Notes under the pieces: model-generated | The model's database searches: none | Seen by the model: only the letters and a program-made list of their open reading frames with translations | What the model was told of the DNA's origin: nothing | Assembly (NCBI GenBank): GCA_018389105.1 | Contig: JACATO010000095.1 | Location: forward strand, 2,787,501-2,851,500 | Origin: Nautilus pompilius | Taxonomy: Eukaryota; Mollusca; Cephalopoda; Nautilida; Nautilidae | Reading direction: 5' to 3' | DNA: 64,000 bases | In this document: piece after piece, positions 1 to 12,311 of the stretch | Layout: each line of letters starts with the position of its first letter | How positions within the stretch are numbered: the first letter of the stretch is position 1 | Made by a program: the position numbers and the translations under genes

Positions 1-90
1 AACACTGGGGGCGTTCAAATGAAACCCGGCCTGATACCGTTACAGCGGATGATGCTATTTCAGCCGGGCTTCGCCTGAACGTCCGCAGGG
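1..90. repeat. Imperfect foldback at the left edge
   Basis: The segment at about 10-30 (containing gcgttcaaatgaaacccggc) is partly the reverse complement of about 66-87 (gccgggcttcgcctgaacgt), with roughly 14 of 20 positions able to pair. It may be the end of a short inverted-repeat element cut by the window edge, or chance. No coding sequence is seen in it. Confidence 0.25.
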
Positions 91-146
91 TTCCGTGTCA
101 CCTGACCTTCTTTAGTATTCTACAGAAGTCAATTAGACATTTAAAC

Positions 147-177
<31 letters not shown>

Positions 178-178
178 T
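147..178. repeat. (ATT)n microsatellite
   Basis: About ten uninterrupted ATT units. The same triplet (ATT or its complement AAT) recurs at least seven more times in this window, so this is a genome-wide favourite repeat of the organism and not a local oddity. Confidence 0.95.
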
Positions 179-180
179 AT

Positions 181-3100
181 ACTATGCATAGATCTTAAAA
201 ATTAAAGGAATATGCTAAAAAAAATAAACGTGCCTAAGTTCATGGCTGCCGAGAGAAGACTTTCGCCCAGATAACCGCGAGAGATGAGATCACTTTTGTT
301 TCAAAGTAGAGCTTATAAAACCAAACCGATCGAAGTATACAGTTGGGGATTCTTCTCGCAGGCTGAGGATGCCATTGTGTTCCTGAGCCAAACAAAATAT
401 CTAATTGGTTTACCTGTTTGTTTGTTGTTGTTTTTTTTTTTAGTGTGGAAAGGTGGGTTTTTAAACCACTCTTAAGTAAGTTCTCCCCGTCTGCTGTTTC
501 TTGTTTTCCAATTCACCTTGATGGTGGATACGGTTAGTAAACACAGACACTGGGAATCGCGCAATAAGATTTAATTAACTCATCCTAATGGGTTTGGGAC
601 GAGTGGGTAGGTGGTCGCGTTACACCGAACGTGTGTCGTCTTCACAGTTTGGCGCAGCGCCGTCGATGAGACGGTTTCCTTCCTCCTGGTTGTCTGCTGA
701 ATCCGTCGCCATTCCCTGGAAACTAGGCCCTCTCTTGCGCTCGGACCGCTGCGTACAGAGCTCGCGACGGAGCTGAACAAACCCTTTACGATCACGTATC
801 AAATAAGCTGAAGCCTATTTGCACTGCCGCTGCTTTTTCATCAGATCGTTGGATCTACTTTCGTTTGTCTACCTCTTCACGTGACTGTTTCCAATGGCGG
901 CGATGAACGTGAATGAGGAAGGGCGCTGCTATTTTTTATCTTCTATCGCGCGCATGCCCGAAGCGGTTCCGCACCCCCCCCCCCCCCCCACTCTTCATAC
1001 CTCTCGGGGGAGGGGGCATGTACGACGAGCACGTGTTGATGCTAGCGCCTCGCAAAACTCCCGATCTCCGTTGAATTTATTCACCTTTTATCAGGGAACT
1101 GATTTGAATCGGAGCCCGGAAAAGAAAAGAGAAGACCTAAGAACGGTGGTCGTTTTCTCTGTCTGTCGACACCACACCGCACCGCCCGCCCTTTTACCCG
1201 GCGATCGGCCGACAGGAACAACAATTCGTCCTAATTTTTCCGTGAAGATTCCGCCGGCGATGAAGAACTAACCGAGAGATGCTCGAACTACCTCTCCCCC
1301 CCAAAGTCAGACCAGCCCGACGTCTCGATCGAACTGGTCCCTTTCAGGAAGACGGTTATCTGGACGCCTGGATCTGTGCCTGACGCTGACACGAGACATT
1401 CCTGGGGCCAGATGGCCCATCTCGGCATCCCGCCTCTGCGACCCATCTGCTGGGACCGGGCACTTTGCTATCATAATATTTATTTTGATTAGCCGGCCCA
1501 GCGCCCATTAGTAAGCAGATCGGGTTCCAAACCCAGCTAATCATACGCTCTCCTCCTATCCCTCGTCCGAAGGATACCCACCGGTGGCTAGGGTGTTCCC
1601 ACACACACGCAAAGCGTTCTCCGGGCCGGAGACATCGCGAAGGGGTGGGGCGGGAACTTCCAACAAAGGGACCACCACCACCCTATCTGATAGACCTTCG
1701 GTTTTTACACTGATGTCAAACTTGCTCGTAAAACAACAACAACAAACGAGCAGCGTCGGGCGAATTTATTCGATCAACAGGAAGACCTCATCAGACGCGA
1801 GTACAAACAAGGAAGGAGGAGGACGTGCCTGGGTGGGGCGGCCCAGCGGACTGATCGCGATACACCAAAGTAGCTGTTTAACTCTTGACGCGGCTACAGA
1901 CCACTTCATCATTCCGCCCCCTCCCCTGCAGATATATATATTTTTTTTGTCGATATAACACGTGACAATCTTCCATCCATCCTGTCGTCTACTACTGACA
2001 ACTGATCGGAAATTTCGGACGCGCTTCAACCCCCCCCCCCCCCAGAGTCGAAAGGCATTTCTGATTAAGGGATATCCATATCCCGCCCGTCCCGTTCGGT
2101 TCCCACAACTGGTCGTACCTTCAAAAGACGGAACAAGAGAGCACGACGACGGACCCGGCCGGCCCCTCTCCCTCTCTATCGCCGTACGTACGTCGCGATG
2201 GCGGCATTGCCGATATTCAAACAAAAGCCTAATAATGTATTAATTTGCGGTTAATTCGATGGAATTTCCTTCCTCTGATGTGAAACAGTAATCACGGCAA
2301 ATATCTAAAACGTTTCCGAGATTAAAATACTCTTTTCCTTTCGAGTTGTAAAACATAAATGGATCCACAACGGGGTAAATAATGACTTGGGTTGCGTTTC
2401 CGTTCCACGTTTTGTTTTTATTATTTTTCATTAATTGCGGAAATTTCTTTGGACAGAGAAAGAACCAAATTTCGACACAAAGTGTTGTTTTTTCTTCTTC
2501 TTCTTTTGTTTTGTTTCTTCTTCGCGAAAGACGTTTAACGAAACGGATTTCTCTGTGAACGGCGAAGAGGAGGAGAGTATACTTAAGGGAGATAACTCTA
2601 AGGTTCGAAAAGAAGAAGAAAAATTACGAGAACAAGCTAGAAATACAAAACCATTATTAAAAATATATATATATTTAAAAAAAGAGAGAGATAAACTGAA
2701 CGATGTGTCGGACATTAGTGTACGCTTAATAACTGTCCAAACTGCGGCACATTCTCAGAAGTTAGAACGATAAAAAGCGTTTTCCCTCCGCCTTCCTTGA
2801 GTAGGCGCCACGCCGTGAGGCTGGGTGCCAGTCCGCCATTGAAATAACGTTCGTGTATTAGAAATTAACGGGAAAATGTTTTTTTTTTTAAAAAAAAAAG
2901 CAGCAAAATTTAATAGAATTATGCATTAGCAAATTAGCAACGAAATTGTTGGCATTGTCTGCGTCGAAACGCTAATTCGTTATATCTTAAAATATATTTT
3001 TAAAAAGGATTGTTATGCAAATGAAAAGTCCGCTTTAAGTAATATAATTCTTTTCTCTCTCTCTCTCTTTTTTTTTTTTGAAATCGCCCATTTTTGAATT

Positions 3101-4769
3101 CGTGTTTTCTCTGCGAGAAGTCAAAATTTCAATTTAAGTCGACGACCATTTGCCTCTCTCTCCTCAAACTAAAAACTAGATCTGAATCATTCATTACAGG
3201 TTTTAGACCGGTCTTCTGCGAAATGCGCTTCTTACACAATGGACACCCCTCCGTTACGCTGCATCAGTGATGAAAGTGAAGGAAAAAAAGAAAAAAAACA
3301 TAAAAGGCTAATTTCTTGAAGGAGTACAAGAACACGAGTTGGGAGGGAGGGAGGGAGGGAATTAGCTAGCAGCAATGCCTTTCCCATAAGAATTTCCTAT
3401 ACGTAAAAATGGTGTTTTGTTTTTTTGGTTCCTTTTTCTTTTAGCAGAATCGGAAATCTAACGCGATTGAACTTGTACATTCTCCTTAAGTATGCACGTG
3501 CACTTCGTTAATCGGCCCTTTTCTTTTTAATGTGTTTCATTTGAAACGCGGATCCTTCGAAATACTTTAAATATTTTAAATAATTTTAACGTGTGCGTGG
3601 ACATAAAGCGGATTACAAGGCTCTATCTCTTTTTATGATGATGATGATAACGGTAAATGTCCTTCCTACTTTTGGTGGATGAATGAGTCAGCATTTCGCC
3701 AGTCGGATGATTTTCAAAAAAAAAAAAAAAGAAACTCTGACTTAACCGCTGACAGTTTGTTTTATTGACCAGCTCCAGTGATACAGTGTTTGAGTCGAGA
3801 GACGAATAGCGAAAAGCAATTTCCAGACTGGTTTTGTGAGCAGAGTTAAAACACACAACTATACTTACATATGCGTGTATTGTAACTATTTAAAACTACC
3901 CAGCTCTCGAGTGAGGGAGAAGAGGACCAAAAGGTTGGATTTAATACATGGTCTCAGTTTGTCGCTGCTAGTTTCGTTACCTGCATCAGTATCAGAACAA
4001 TCTAAAGAAGGGGTTCGTTTGCGCAGTTACTTAAAAGATGTTTCTTTCTTTGAGGAGAGTAGCTCATTTATTTTGCGATAATTCACCTTTATATTTCCAG
4101 GGAATGTTTATGAAATCTAAAACACGTGACAGTGCTCTCCTTTCAATATTAACAAACTTCGCGTGCGTCATAGTTGTGCAAGATGGCGTCCTGTGCAGCG
4201 TTCGCATGAGTTTTACCGTCACAGCGCAAAGTATCAACAGCAAAATATTCAATTAATTATCTCATATCTATTTAATGACATGTGATTAGTAATTCTAGTA
4301 TTGAAACCAAATCACAAATAGTAAATATATATGTGCGTGTGTTTGTGTGCGCGCGCGCGTTAACCCCACATGTGACCCCAGTCTATATATCAGGGAGCTG
4401 AGCTGTCTTGGAGACTCCAATAAAATCAGAGTACACAGTTTAGAAACGAAGTCCAATAGATCTTTGTTTTCTTTTTTTTTTATGGCTGATTAAAAACAAT
4501 GCTGAGTCATACAGCCCCGCTTATGTGTGCAGCTCTTAAAGACCCGTACAGAAAACTAGAAGCTTGAGTCAACGTGGAGAAGTTTTACAGAGATCTGTCT
4601 GTGCCCTCGGGGAGTTGAGCTCTGAATTTTTTCTGAAGAAGATGTCCTCCTGTGTGATCGTCAGAAAGCATCTCTTTATGGTCGGATGTGACACCGACTC
4701 CTGATGTTGGTGTGTGCTGCTATTTAGATTTTATTCTGGCGAGTGAACTTTTTTTGAAGGGTATCTAGC

Positions 4770-4770
<1 letters not shown>
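181..4770. other. Non-coding stretch, no gene recognised
   Basis: No open frame here resembles a known protein and none has convincing exon structure. The stretch contains homopolymer runs (C-runs near 975 and 2032, T-runs near 2490 and 3070, an A-run near 3718), a G-rich motif near 3340 and GC-richer parts at about 600-2200. A block at about 1350-1600 has several TAAT/ATTA-type cores inside otherwise GC-rich sequence, as cis-regulatory elements often do. That is suggestive only. Confidence 0.6.
3340..3361 (+). repeat. GGGA repeat, G-quadruplex-capable
   Basis: Five G-runs of three separated by single A residues (gggagggagggagggaggga) satisfy the simple G4 pattern of four G3 tracts with short loops. 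The nearby sequence is AT-rich, so the run stands out. No function is implied. Confidence 0.8.

Positions 4771-4802
<32 letters not shown>
4771..4802. repeat. (AAT)n microsatellite
   Basis: About ten AAT/ATA triplets without interruption, in AT-rich non-coding DNA. Confidence 0.95.
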
Positions 4803-4803
<1 letters not shown>

Positions 4804-6230
4804 TTCGAATAAATATTGTTGCAATTCAAATTCTAACTTCAAGATGAGAGAGACTGATGAGTTCACATTTGCTAATTAGTCAGAGAAATTTAATTAATAA
4901 TTATTGTATTGTACTCGCTTTAGCATTGCCCACAAACGCCCATATTGTACTAATCTATACCTTTATTATGTAAATGAATAAATAGATAAATGTTATTGTT
5001 TTACTTCCACACGTTAATTTTTCAGTACATAAATTAAACGATTCTCTCCTCAACTTATCATCCTCTAGATACAATTATTTTACAGAAAATTAGGGGGGTA
5101 GATTCAGCCCCATATTTATTTTTCCATGGTTTTATTCGCATATATAACTCTTCTTTTTACATTTGTTTTGCTAAACTTGTTCTCTAAACCAGCCCCCGTT
5201 TTTTGTGATTTTGCACATTTCCAAATGTATCGAAATGTGTATGTAAAATAGTTGAAGGAGATGAAATACAGCGTTTTACCATCAGGTGATGACATTAATC
5301 ACTGGACCACATCGAGTTAAAGAAGGGACCTCTGTAGAGAAGGTAACTGACAATCTCTTTTTAGTTTCCGGAAGCTTCCTTCGCCCGCAGTGTGTTGTAG
5401 CAGTGTATGAAATAAGTGAGCAGGGTTGGTTCCCAAAATGTGCAGCGGTGTGAAATGATACTATCTCAAACCATGGAGTAAGGAGACACTGCGCTCAAAA
5501 GTCGGAAGATTGGAGAATTTAGCGGTCAGAATTTACTTCTTAACCAGTCAACCTAAATCAGGAATTTAGATACAACTGTTTTGTGCCCGAAGAGTATTTA
5601 TTTATTTGTGTCATTTTAGATGGTTTTTTATCTCTATTTCATAGCTCCAGTCGTCAGTCGCTGTCACTCGAGTAACTAACCCTAATATTCTGGACATGGA
5701 ATATATATTAACCTTCTTAACAGTTATATGTAATTATTTAGTATAGAATAGTACCAGCGAAAGTATTCGAGCTTTTACACCTATTATCTGTAAAAAAAAA
5801 TATTCATAGTAATAATTACTTGATGTAAGTTGCGAGTTAACTTATTAATGTTTCAGCCAAATGTCTGTAAATTGCTTTTTACATGTCCAAATTATTTGTG
5901 CCCACAGTGAAATTTTTCCTTAACTTTCAACAATAGTTTTGTGCCTTAGATAACATCAACTTGTTGTCAATCACTTAAACACTATACACATGAGTATTTT
6001 ACTTACAACCAGTATATATGTTACAGCGAGAACGTAAAACCAGGGATTTCGTGAAATCACTGAAATATCTAGCCCAAAGTTTCACGATTTCACTAAATCA
6101 TTGAGGCAGGGAAATCACATAACGCATATATTATGATGGGTACTTAATCTCTTTTTGAATGGCATTTAAGCAAAATCGACGGTACCAATAATTGAACCAT
6201 TAATTTCGTCCGAAGAATTAGAGTAAAAGT
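4803..6230. other. AT-rich non-coding stretch
   Basis: No gene, RNA gene or recognisable repeat protein was found here. The sequence is AT-rich with scattered stops in all frames. Confidence 0.6.
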
Positions 6231-6231
6231 T

Positions 6232-7790
6232 TAGTGGTTCTCAAAGTGTGGGTTGCGATAAATTTTAACACACTACATGGCAATAGGGCTGAGCAGAGGG
6301 AGGTGGGGGCCAGTTGGCATGGACCCTACGATTTTGAGGGGCCTGCTCCTCTCGTTAGAGGCAAACGGGGAACCCTTTTGTAAAGAATTAGAAATACATT
6401 TTATGCTCCTCTGAATTAAAAGAATTCAAATTGCCGCCTTTCAATGATGTTCTCAAAAAACAAATCATATAACAACCGATGGAGAGAACAAGAACGCAGA
6501 AAGACACAAAGGCTTTTATGGACACAGCTGGATTCTATGACGGAGAAGCTCGGTGCGAGTATCCTATGTTGAGATCAGTATGCGCAGTACATACCTCGGC
6601 ATTTGCATTCAAGGATGTCTGCAAGTCAGTCACAGAAATTCAACATATGATTGAAAAGGCTGGTGGAATTGCCAGTTTTGTTTTCACTCGTCACTACGAC
6701 AAACTTCACAGCTGCAGAAAATTGCAGCAACTGATTTGTTCCCTCTAAAGCAATTTCCCCAATGATTTGAAGTGAGATGGGCAGAATTTGCTTTGAATCT
6801 CGTGGATGCTGTTCTGGTTTCATGGAAAGCATTAGTTACATATTCACAACAGAGTGATGTAAACCAAGCTAAAGGCTTCGGGAAATTTCTTACTGATGTA
6901 GACAATTTGCGACTGATGTGCTTCACAGCAGATGTTCTGTTTTTGTTGAAGAATTTTCAGCACAGGCTTCAGTCTGACAGGGTTACAATTGTCGACCTTG
7001 CACCAGAAATTCAGGTCTTTATCAAAATCTCAAGCGCCTTGTGGAGAAACCACTACTGGGACGTTGGGAGGAAGCAGTGTTCTCTGAACTCGATGAAACA
7101 GAGCTAACACTGAGAAATGTATCCCCGTGGATGAAAGAAAGGACTGCTAAAAGAAATCAATTTGTCATAGATTGCAGAAGTTTTAGTGCCATTCGTAATG
7201 AAGTAATTTGTGCCATTGAAAACTTCATGTCCAATCGGTTTGAACTTGCTATATCTGAGCAGCTCAATAGACAGCATGGCTGTCTTCTGCAAGCTGACGG
7301 CAACTGATGAGGACATTCGTAATGTCCATGAAGGTGTCGGTCCTGACACAGATTTGGCAGAAATGGCAGATCAATACGAAACAATAAGACAAAAATATCT
7401 GGGTACTGAAAAGTCATGCAAACAAGTTCTACAAATCATGTGTGGACGGGATGAATTTTCCACTTTATCAAAGATCTTGAGCAGAATTCTTGTATGCAAA
7501 CCACAGTCTGCTGACTGTGAACGTCTGATATCCTTATACAATTTGTTAAAATCACCTGGCAGATCTACAATCGCAAATTGTGTGTACATAAAAATGAATA
7601 TGCCAGTGTTAGCCAACTTTGACCCAAGGCCTGCCACCTTATATCTTATATTGGCTAAATAAAAAGCAACGCAGACTTAGCAACCCAGAAAAGGTTTACA
7701 AACAGAAATGGTTTTCAAACACATTTGAATTAGACCAAAATGACCTGACAGAAAAAGCTGAAAAGAGGTTCAAGAAAACTTTCTGAACTA
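6232..7790 (+). pseudogene. Decayed hAT-family transposon
   Basis: The left end (about 6232-6263) reads gtggttctcaaagtgtgggt followed by tgcga, very like the terminal inverted repeat of animal hAT (Charlie-type) elements. Downstream, pieces of a hAT transposase appear in three forward frames: about 6479-6748, about 6770-7107 (containing VLVSWKALVTYSQQ and NLRLMCFTADVLF), about 7041-7307 (KPLLGRWEEAVFSELDETE) and 7210-7662. The last piece holds the C-terminal dimerisation signature, with STLSKILSRILVCKPQSADC then ERLISLYNLLKS and a final MNMPVLANFDPRPATLY. Frame changes and stops break the gene. It is also shorter than an intact hAT transposase (usually 600-700 residues), so the N-terminal BED zinc finger and part of the catalytic core appear to be missing. 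I could not find the right-hand inverted repeat. Superfamily assignment is firm; the subfamily (KIAA1586/ZMYM-like) is a guess. Confidence 0.85.
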
Positions 7791-9289
7791 AGATTTTTGC
7801 ACTTTTCCTTCTAAGAATTATGACATTTGACACTAATGATTAACTATACACAGGTGTTCTGTTTGTGTTAGAAAGTTGTTGTTTATGGTTAAACTTGGAC
7901 CAACCATTGTATTGTAAGAAAAACCAGATAATTTTTCTATGGATGCCATTGGATGGCACTTCTGATTAATATTTCGAAATATGTACCAATTTTTTACCGT
8001 TTAGAGCTAAAATGCTTGTAATCTATTTGTTAAAGTGTATACCATTTTACTGAAATATTTGTTTGTTTTTTAATGTGTTTTCAAATGATAATCAAGTGTA
8101 ATCCCTCTGTCTTGTACAATTGGAAGATGCACACATCTAAGACTTAAGTGGTAAAAGTAATCATTAATCATAATCATGGTTTTCTGTGGTAATCATAATA
8201 TACTTTCGATCAGTAATAGACACATGGTAGCATGCATGGTTGGTTATAATAACTGTTGGAGCCAGCCACGGCCAGAACATAGGATGTGAAAATTGTGCAG
8301 TGATCAATTTTTCTTATTTTATACCCCGTGTTGTAGACGGGTGGTTGAGCGAATTAGAACGTATCAGATGTGGTGTGTGTTTGCGCTGTAACCTGACACC
8401 ATCGTGCATTGAATTGCGCATGTGCAGTGATCCGCGACTGGCATCTGTCCGCATGTAACAATTGGTATACCATTCCGGTTTACTCCCAGCTTATGGCGGC
8501 ACACGCCAGTCAGCGAGAAGAACTTCCTGAACACGAACCGCTCCTCTCACGACATTTGAAAGAGAGAGATTTTCAAGCTCGTGTTAGCTGCTGCTCAACT
8601 ACTCGTGTTGCCACGAAATCGAGATCTCTCCCCACCCATCTCTAACGTGCCTGGGTGTGGTGTATATCTGCTGATGCAGTTTCCCGCATATCTGATTTTT
8701 TTTATTTCCCAATTTTAAGTATTTACTAACCGTATCAATTACATACAGGCGTTTGCGCTATCATCATCAAGTTTTCGTGTAATCCCAGCTACAGCCCCAC
8801 CAGGGTGCGCTGCAGTATTTCGCCGCCGTCGAGGATCATGTGTGTTTACACACAGAAAAATGAAGATTTACTAAGCATTTTCCTATCGTCAGTATCGATT
8901 TTAAAAACGCTTTTATACACGACTTGGATTGATCTGCCCCACGAGGTTCGTGCACAGCTCGTGAAGGATGTCAGTTTCGGCGTCATAGATTTCATTATGT
9001 CCATTTCTCCAGTAACTTTATTTACTGCTTGTATGTTTTCATTAACCTCGGAGAGACGGAGGAGTTAAAATACGGCTCACCGATACACTATCGAGTCAAT
9101 AACATTAAGACTTTGTTATTCAATACGTAACAAGTGGACATCCGAAGACGTGGTAAATTGTTCGATCAGGGGTTTACCGAATACAGGCGAGGAAAAAAAG
9201 GGGGCGAGGCTACCGATGGTGAACTGTCGCTCAGAAACGCGAAAGGGAACTGGCCGTCGTTCGAATGTGTAAGTGATAGTGATGGACAT
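7791..9289. other. Non-coding stretch between transposon relics
   Basis: No recognisable coding sequence. Short frames at 8240-8645 and 8805-9068 lack known motifs and any convincing splice context. The first few hundred bases may still belong to the 3' part of the hAT element, because its right terminus was not located. Confidence 0.55.
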
Positions 9290-9294
9290 CAGAT

Positions 9295-10275
9295 TGCTGC
9301 ATATGTCGAAAATGGGCCTGACACGTTTAGAAATTATTGAAAAACTTGATCTTCCAGTAAGAACTGTTGGCAGGATTATTGTAAGGATTAAGAAAAGCTG
9401 GCAATTTTCTCATAGGAAAAGAGGTGGATGAACAAAAGGACTTTCACCAAGGGAAGAATAGGTTTCAGCGAGGCTTCAAGGAAATGATAGGTATGCCTCT
9501 CAGCTGATACATCAGCTAGATAAATGGAAGAAAGCGTTGTGAAGAAGATATTTGGATACATCTGTTAGAGGATGTTCGGTAAACATGGGCTTCAAATCAC
9601 GCATCTCAGCTATAAAAAAAAAACAAACAAAAAAATCCAGGACTTTCTGCCATACAAAGACAAAAAAGACTTCAATTTTGTAAGAAATACCAAAATTAGC
9701 AAGTAGAAGATTGAAGCAAGGTAATATAGGCAGGTGAAAGATCACTTAATCGTTTTTTTTGGTAATTTCGATATTTTGAGAGTCAGAAGAAAATCAGGTA
9801 AAAGATTTAAATCAAGCTATCCAGAAAGTTTCCCACATCTGAGCTTATTTTTCTGCTGATTGGCAAGAAAATTTCGTAAACCTACTAAAGGAAGCATCAA
9901 TGAACACAAAGTGGTATTTGAATATTTTGAAAAAAAAAACAAGATCTTGTAGAATCTGCTAATAGGGGATAACAAACTCCATCTTGATTATAATTTTTGG
10001 TTTTTCCACGATATGACATCATGTCGCATAGCAAATAAAGTCTTCTCTTGGTTCAGGAAAAATAAAACTCATTGGTTAGAAGAACGAGCTGGGAATTCTC
10101 CTGATTTAAATCCAGTTAGAGAACATAATGGCTGTGATGGGGGCATATACTGAAGAAAAGTCACCCAAGGAATAAAGAATTGGTAAAAGTCATTTGGGAG
10201 TCTTGGGAAAATGTTCCATCTTAAAAGGCATTAGCTGAACCTATGACGGGTAGTAGAAAAGCAAAGGTTTAAAAC
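9295..10275 (+). pseudogene. Decayed Tc1-like transposase
   Basis: Translated fragments in changing frames follow the Tc1 order. First comes a helix-turn-helix part near 9310-9420 (MGLTRLEIIEKLDLPVRTVG, then RIIVRI) with a GRPRK-like basic linker remnant. A degenerate middle follows. Near 10000-10120 is FFHDMTSCRIANKVFSWFRK, then a stretch ending AGNSPDLNPVRE, matching the Tc1 region that normally carries the second catalytic Asp (QDNAPCHTA-type) and the WPGNSPDLNPIE block. In the equivalent of the D-N pair the sequence reads HDM, so Asp is kept but its context has decayed. Several stops and frame changes rule out function. Terminal repeats and TA duplications were not identified, so the limits are approximate. 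Confidence 0.75.
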
Positions 10276-10492
10276 TAAAGTTACGGCTCAAAATACTAGG
10301 TCGTTACAAAAGTTTTGTCGGTTTTTATGTTACGCTAATTAGGGGTCCATTTTTTGCACGCTTGTGAGGGTGTATATAGATAAGTTGTATAGCGTTTTGT
10401 AGTGTGTGCTTTGGCATACATTATGCAAAATCTACCTTTCTAAAAATCATAAAATGGATATTTGTTTCAGGGTTCTGAGTGAAGTATGGATA

Positions 10493-10639
10493 GCAGGGGC
10501 GGACTGGCCATAAAGGCATTTGGGCAATGCCCGGTGGGCTGGGGCCGCTTGGCTGGGTAAAAAAAAAATGCTGAAAAGAATTGTCTCCTGCCACCAGCCC
10601 CCGGGGATTCCCCGCTAAATATCAAAAGGTCGCCCCTGA
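10493..10639. mobile_element. Short hAT-type MITE
   Basis: The segment begins with caggggcggactggccata and ends with ggtcgcccctg. The outer ten bases are imperfect inverted copies (caggggcgga against tcaggggcga). A GC-rich interior with no open frame and a total length near 147 bp fit a non-autonomous element of the CAGGGGCGG-ended group, which is usually placed in hAT. I saw no clear 8-bp target duplication, so this is probably an old copy. Confidence 0.6.
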
Positions 10640-10990
10640 CGCGTCATCATAATTAATGAGCAGTGGAAGTGTAGCTATAGACTACTTCTGGCGCCACTGC
10701 TGCATGTTGTGGTACATGGGGGAAAGCGACGTGAGGATGCAGGCCTTGCCGTCTAGATCTATGGTTGTAGACTGGATCATCTCGCCCTCCCGCTCAAGCA
10801 GAGGGACTAGACCACAGGGGTATAACTTTTGTGATTACCGCGGGCGATAATTGCGGATATCACCAAAAACGGTGGAAACTGCTGATTGCATTTTGTCTAT
10901 TTTCGCAGATAAGCAACATATTAACGAATAATGGGCCGACCTAGTAGGTGAAGGATGCTCGGGCTGGTTTTAAGACCAAGTCCGCTGCTG
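10640..10990. other. Spacer before the mariner relic
   Basis: No gene recognised. The right part is likely to hold the 5' untranslated and terminal sequence of the mariner element that follows, but no terminal inverted repeat was recognised. Confidence 0.5.
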
Positions 10991-11912
10991 ATGGATGGAA
11001 AACTTTTACGTGCCATTTTGCTTCACGAGTTCAAACGAGGTCACAAAGCGAGTGAGGCAACCAAGCATGGGGCGAGGACACAGCAAATGAGCGGACAGTA
11101 CAACGATGGTTTGCAAAGTTTCGATCAGGAGATGTGAGCCTCGAAGATAAAGAACGTAGCGGACGACCTTCCAGCTGTGATGGCGACCGTTTGAAAGCTT
11201 CAGGTGAAACCGATCTAAGAAAACCAGTGCGAGAAATTGCGGGAGAGCTTGACGTAAGCGCTGCAACTGTTTCTCGGCATCTTGATGCAATCGGAAAGGT
11301 AAAAAAAAAAATTGGCAAGTGGGTTCCTCGCGAGTTGAATGAACAACAACAACAAAATCGTCGATTGGAGATCTGCTCTTCGGTTGTCATAAGAATAAAA
11401 AAACGACCCATTTCTCGACCGAATCATTACGTGTGATGCAAAATTGATCCTTTACGACAATCGCAAACGATCGGCACAGTGGCTCGACCGAGACAAGGCG
11501 CCTAACCACATTCCAAAACCAAGGCTCCACCCAAAGAAGGTCATGGTCACTGTCTGGTGGACTGCAACTGGTGTCATCTACTATAACCTTTTGCAACCTG
11601 GCGAAACCATCACAGCTGAAAAGTACTGTCGTGAATTAAACATTTTTTATCAGAATGACTCTTCAGAAACTGAGCACGTTGGGGTACAAAGTTTTCCCTC
11701 GCCCAGCCTATTCACCAGACCTTTCTACCACCTTTTCAAACTCCTCGACAGCTTCCTCCATATGAAATTCTTCTCCAACCAAGCAGCAACTGAACTTGCC
11801 TTCCCACAGTTCATCGACTCCAGAAATCCCGAATTTTTTTCAAAATGGTATAAATGCGCTGGTAACTCGTTGGCGGAAGTGTATTGATTGTAATGGAACT
11901 TACTTTGATTAA
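10991..11912 (+). pseudogene. Decayed mariner transposase with internal deletion
   Basis: The reading opens with an ATG at 10991 (MDGKLLRAILLHEFKRGHKA, the first helix of the mariner DNA-binding domain). After a frame change it continues through SLEDKERSGRPSSCDGDRL, the second helix-turn-helix (VREIAGELDVSAATVSRHLD) and the linker GKWVPREL. The first catalytic Asp is visible in TCDAKLILYDNRKRSAQWLD, where the usual Glu after CD is Ala. Next come KVMVTVWWTATGVIYYNLLQ and PGETITAEKYC. About 50 residues that should contain the second Asp (the HDNARPH block) are missing near 11650-11690. The third block resumes in another frame as GYKVFPRPAYSPDLS, and the C-terminus KCIDCNGTYFD ends at a TAA in yet another frame. 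Intact mariner transposases are about 345 residues. The deletion and at least three frame changes make this copy dead. Confidence 0.93.
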
Positions 11913-12221
11913 TAAACTTCATGGTCAGCAACAATATGAAGTCTCGTTGTTGAGGTAGAAAACTGACAAAACGTTTTTAACAACCTAATATTAACAAACA
12001 AACAAAATGTAGCTTAAATACATTTTTTTTTAAATATCAGATTATTATTTTTTGCAAATATCTTTTTACGTGTTTTTTTAATAAATACTTGATAAAACCA
12101 AAACACTTTGATCTGACTCTAAGCCTTCATTTTTAAAATGCATAAAACATTGAAAATTACCGAGTGAGTCAATCTGACGAACCCAAAGGCTGTATATCTA
12201 CACCGACAAGCACCTCGTGCT

Positions 12222-12311
12222 TTAAAGAGAGAGAGAGAGAGAGATGAAGAGAGAGAGAGAGAGATGGAGAGAGAGAGAGATGAAGAGAGAGAGATGGAGA
12301 GAGAGAAAGAG
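12222..12311. repeat. (GA)n with interspersed GAT
   Basis: A purine tract of GA dinucleotides interrupted by ATGAA and ATGGA. The frames crossing it encode only Ser/Leu repeats and are not genes. Confidence 0.95.
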
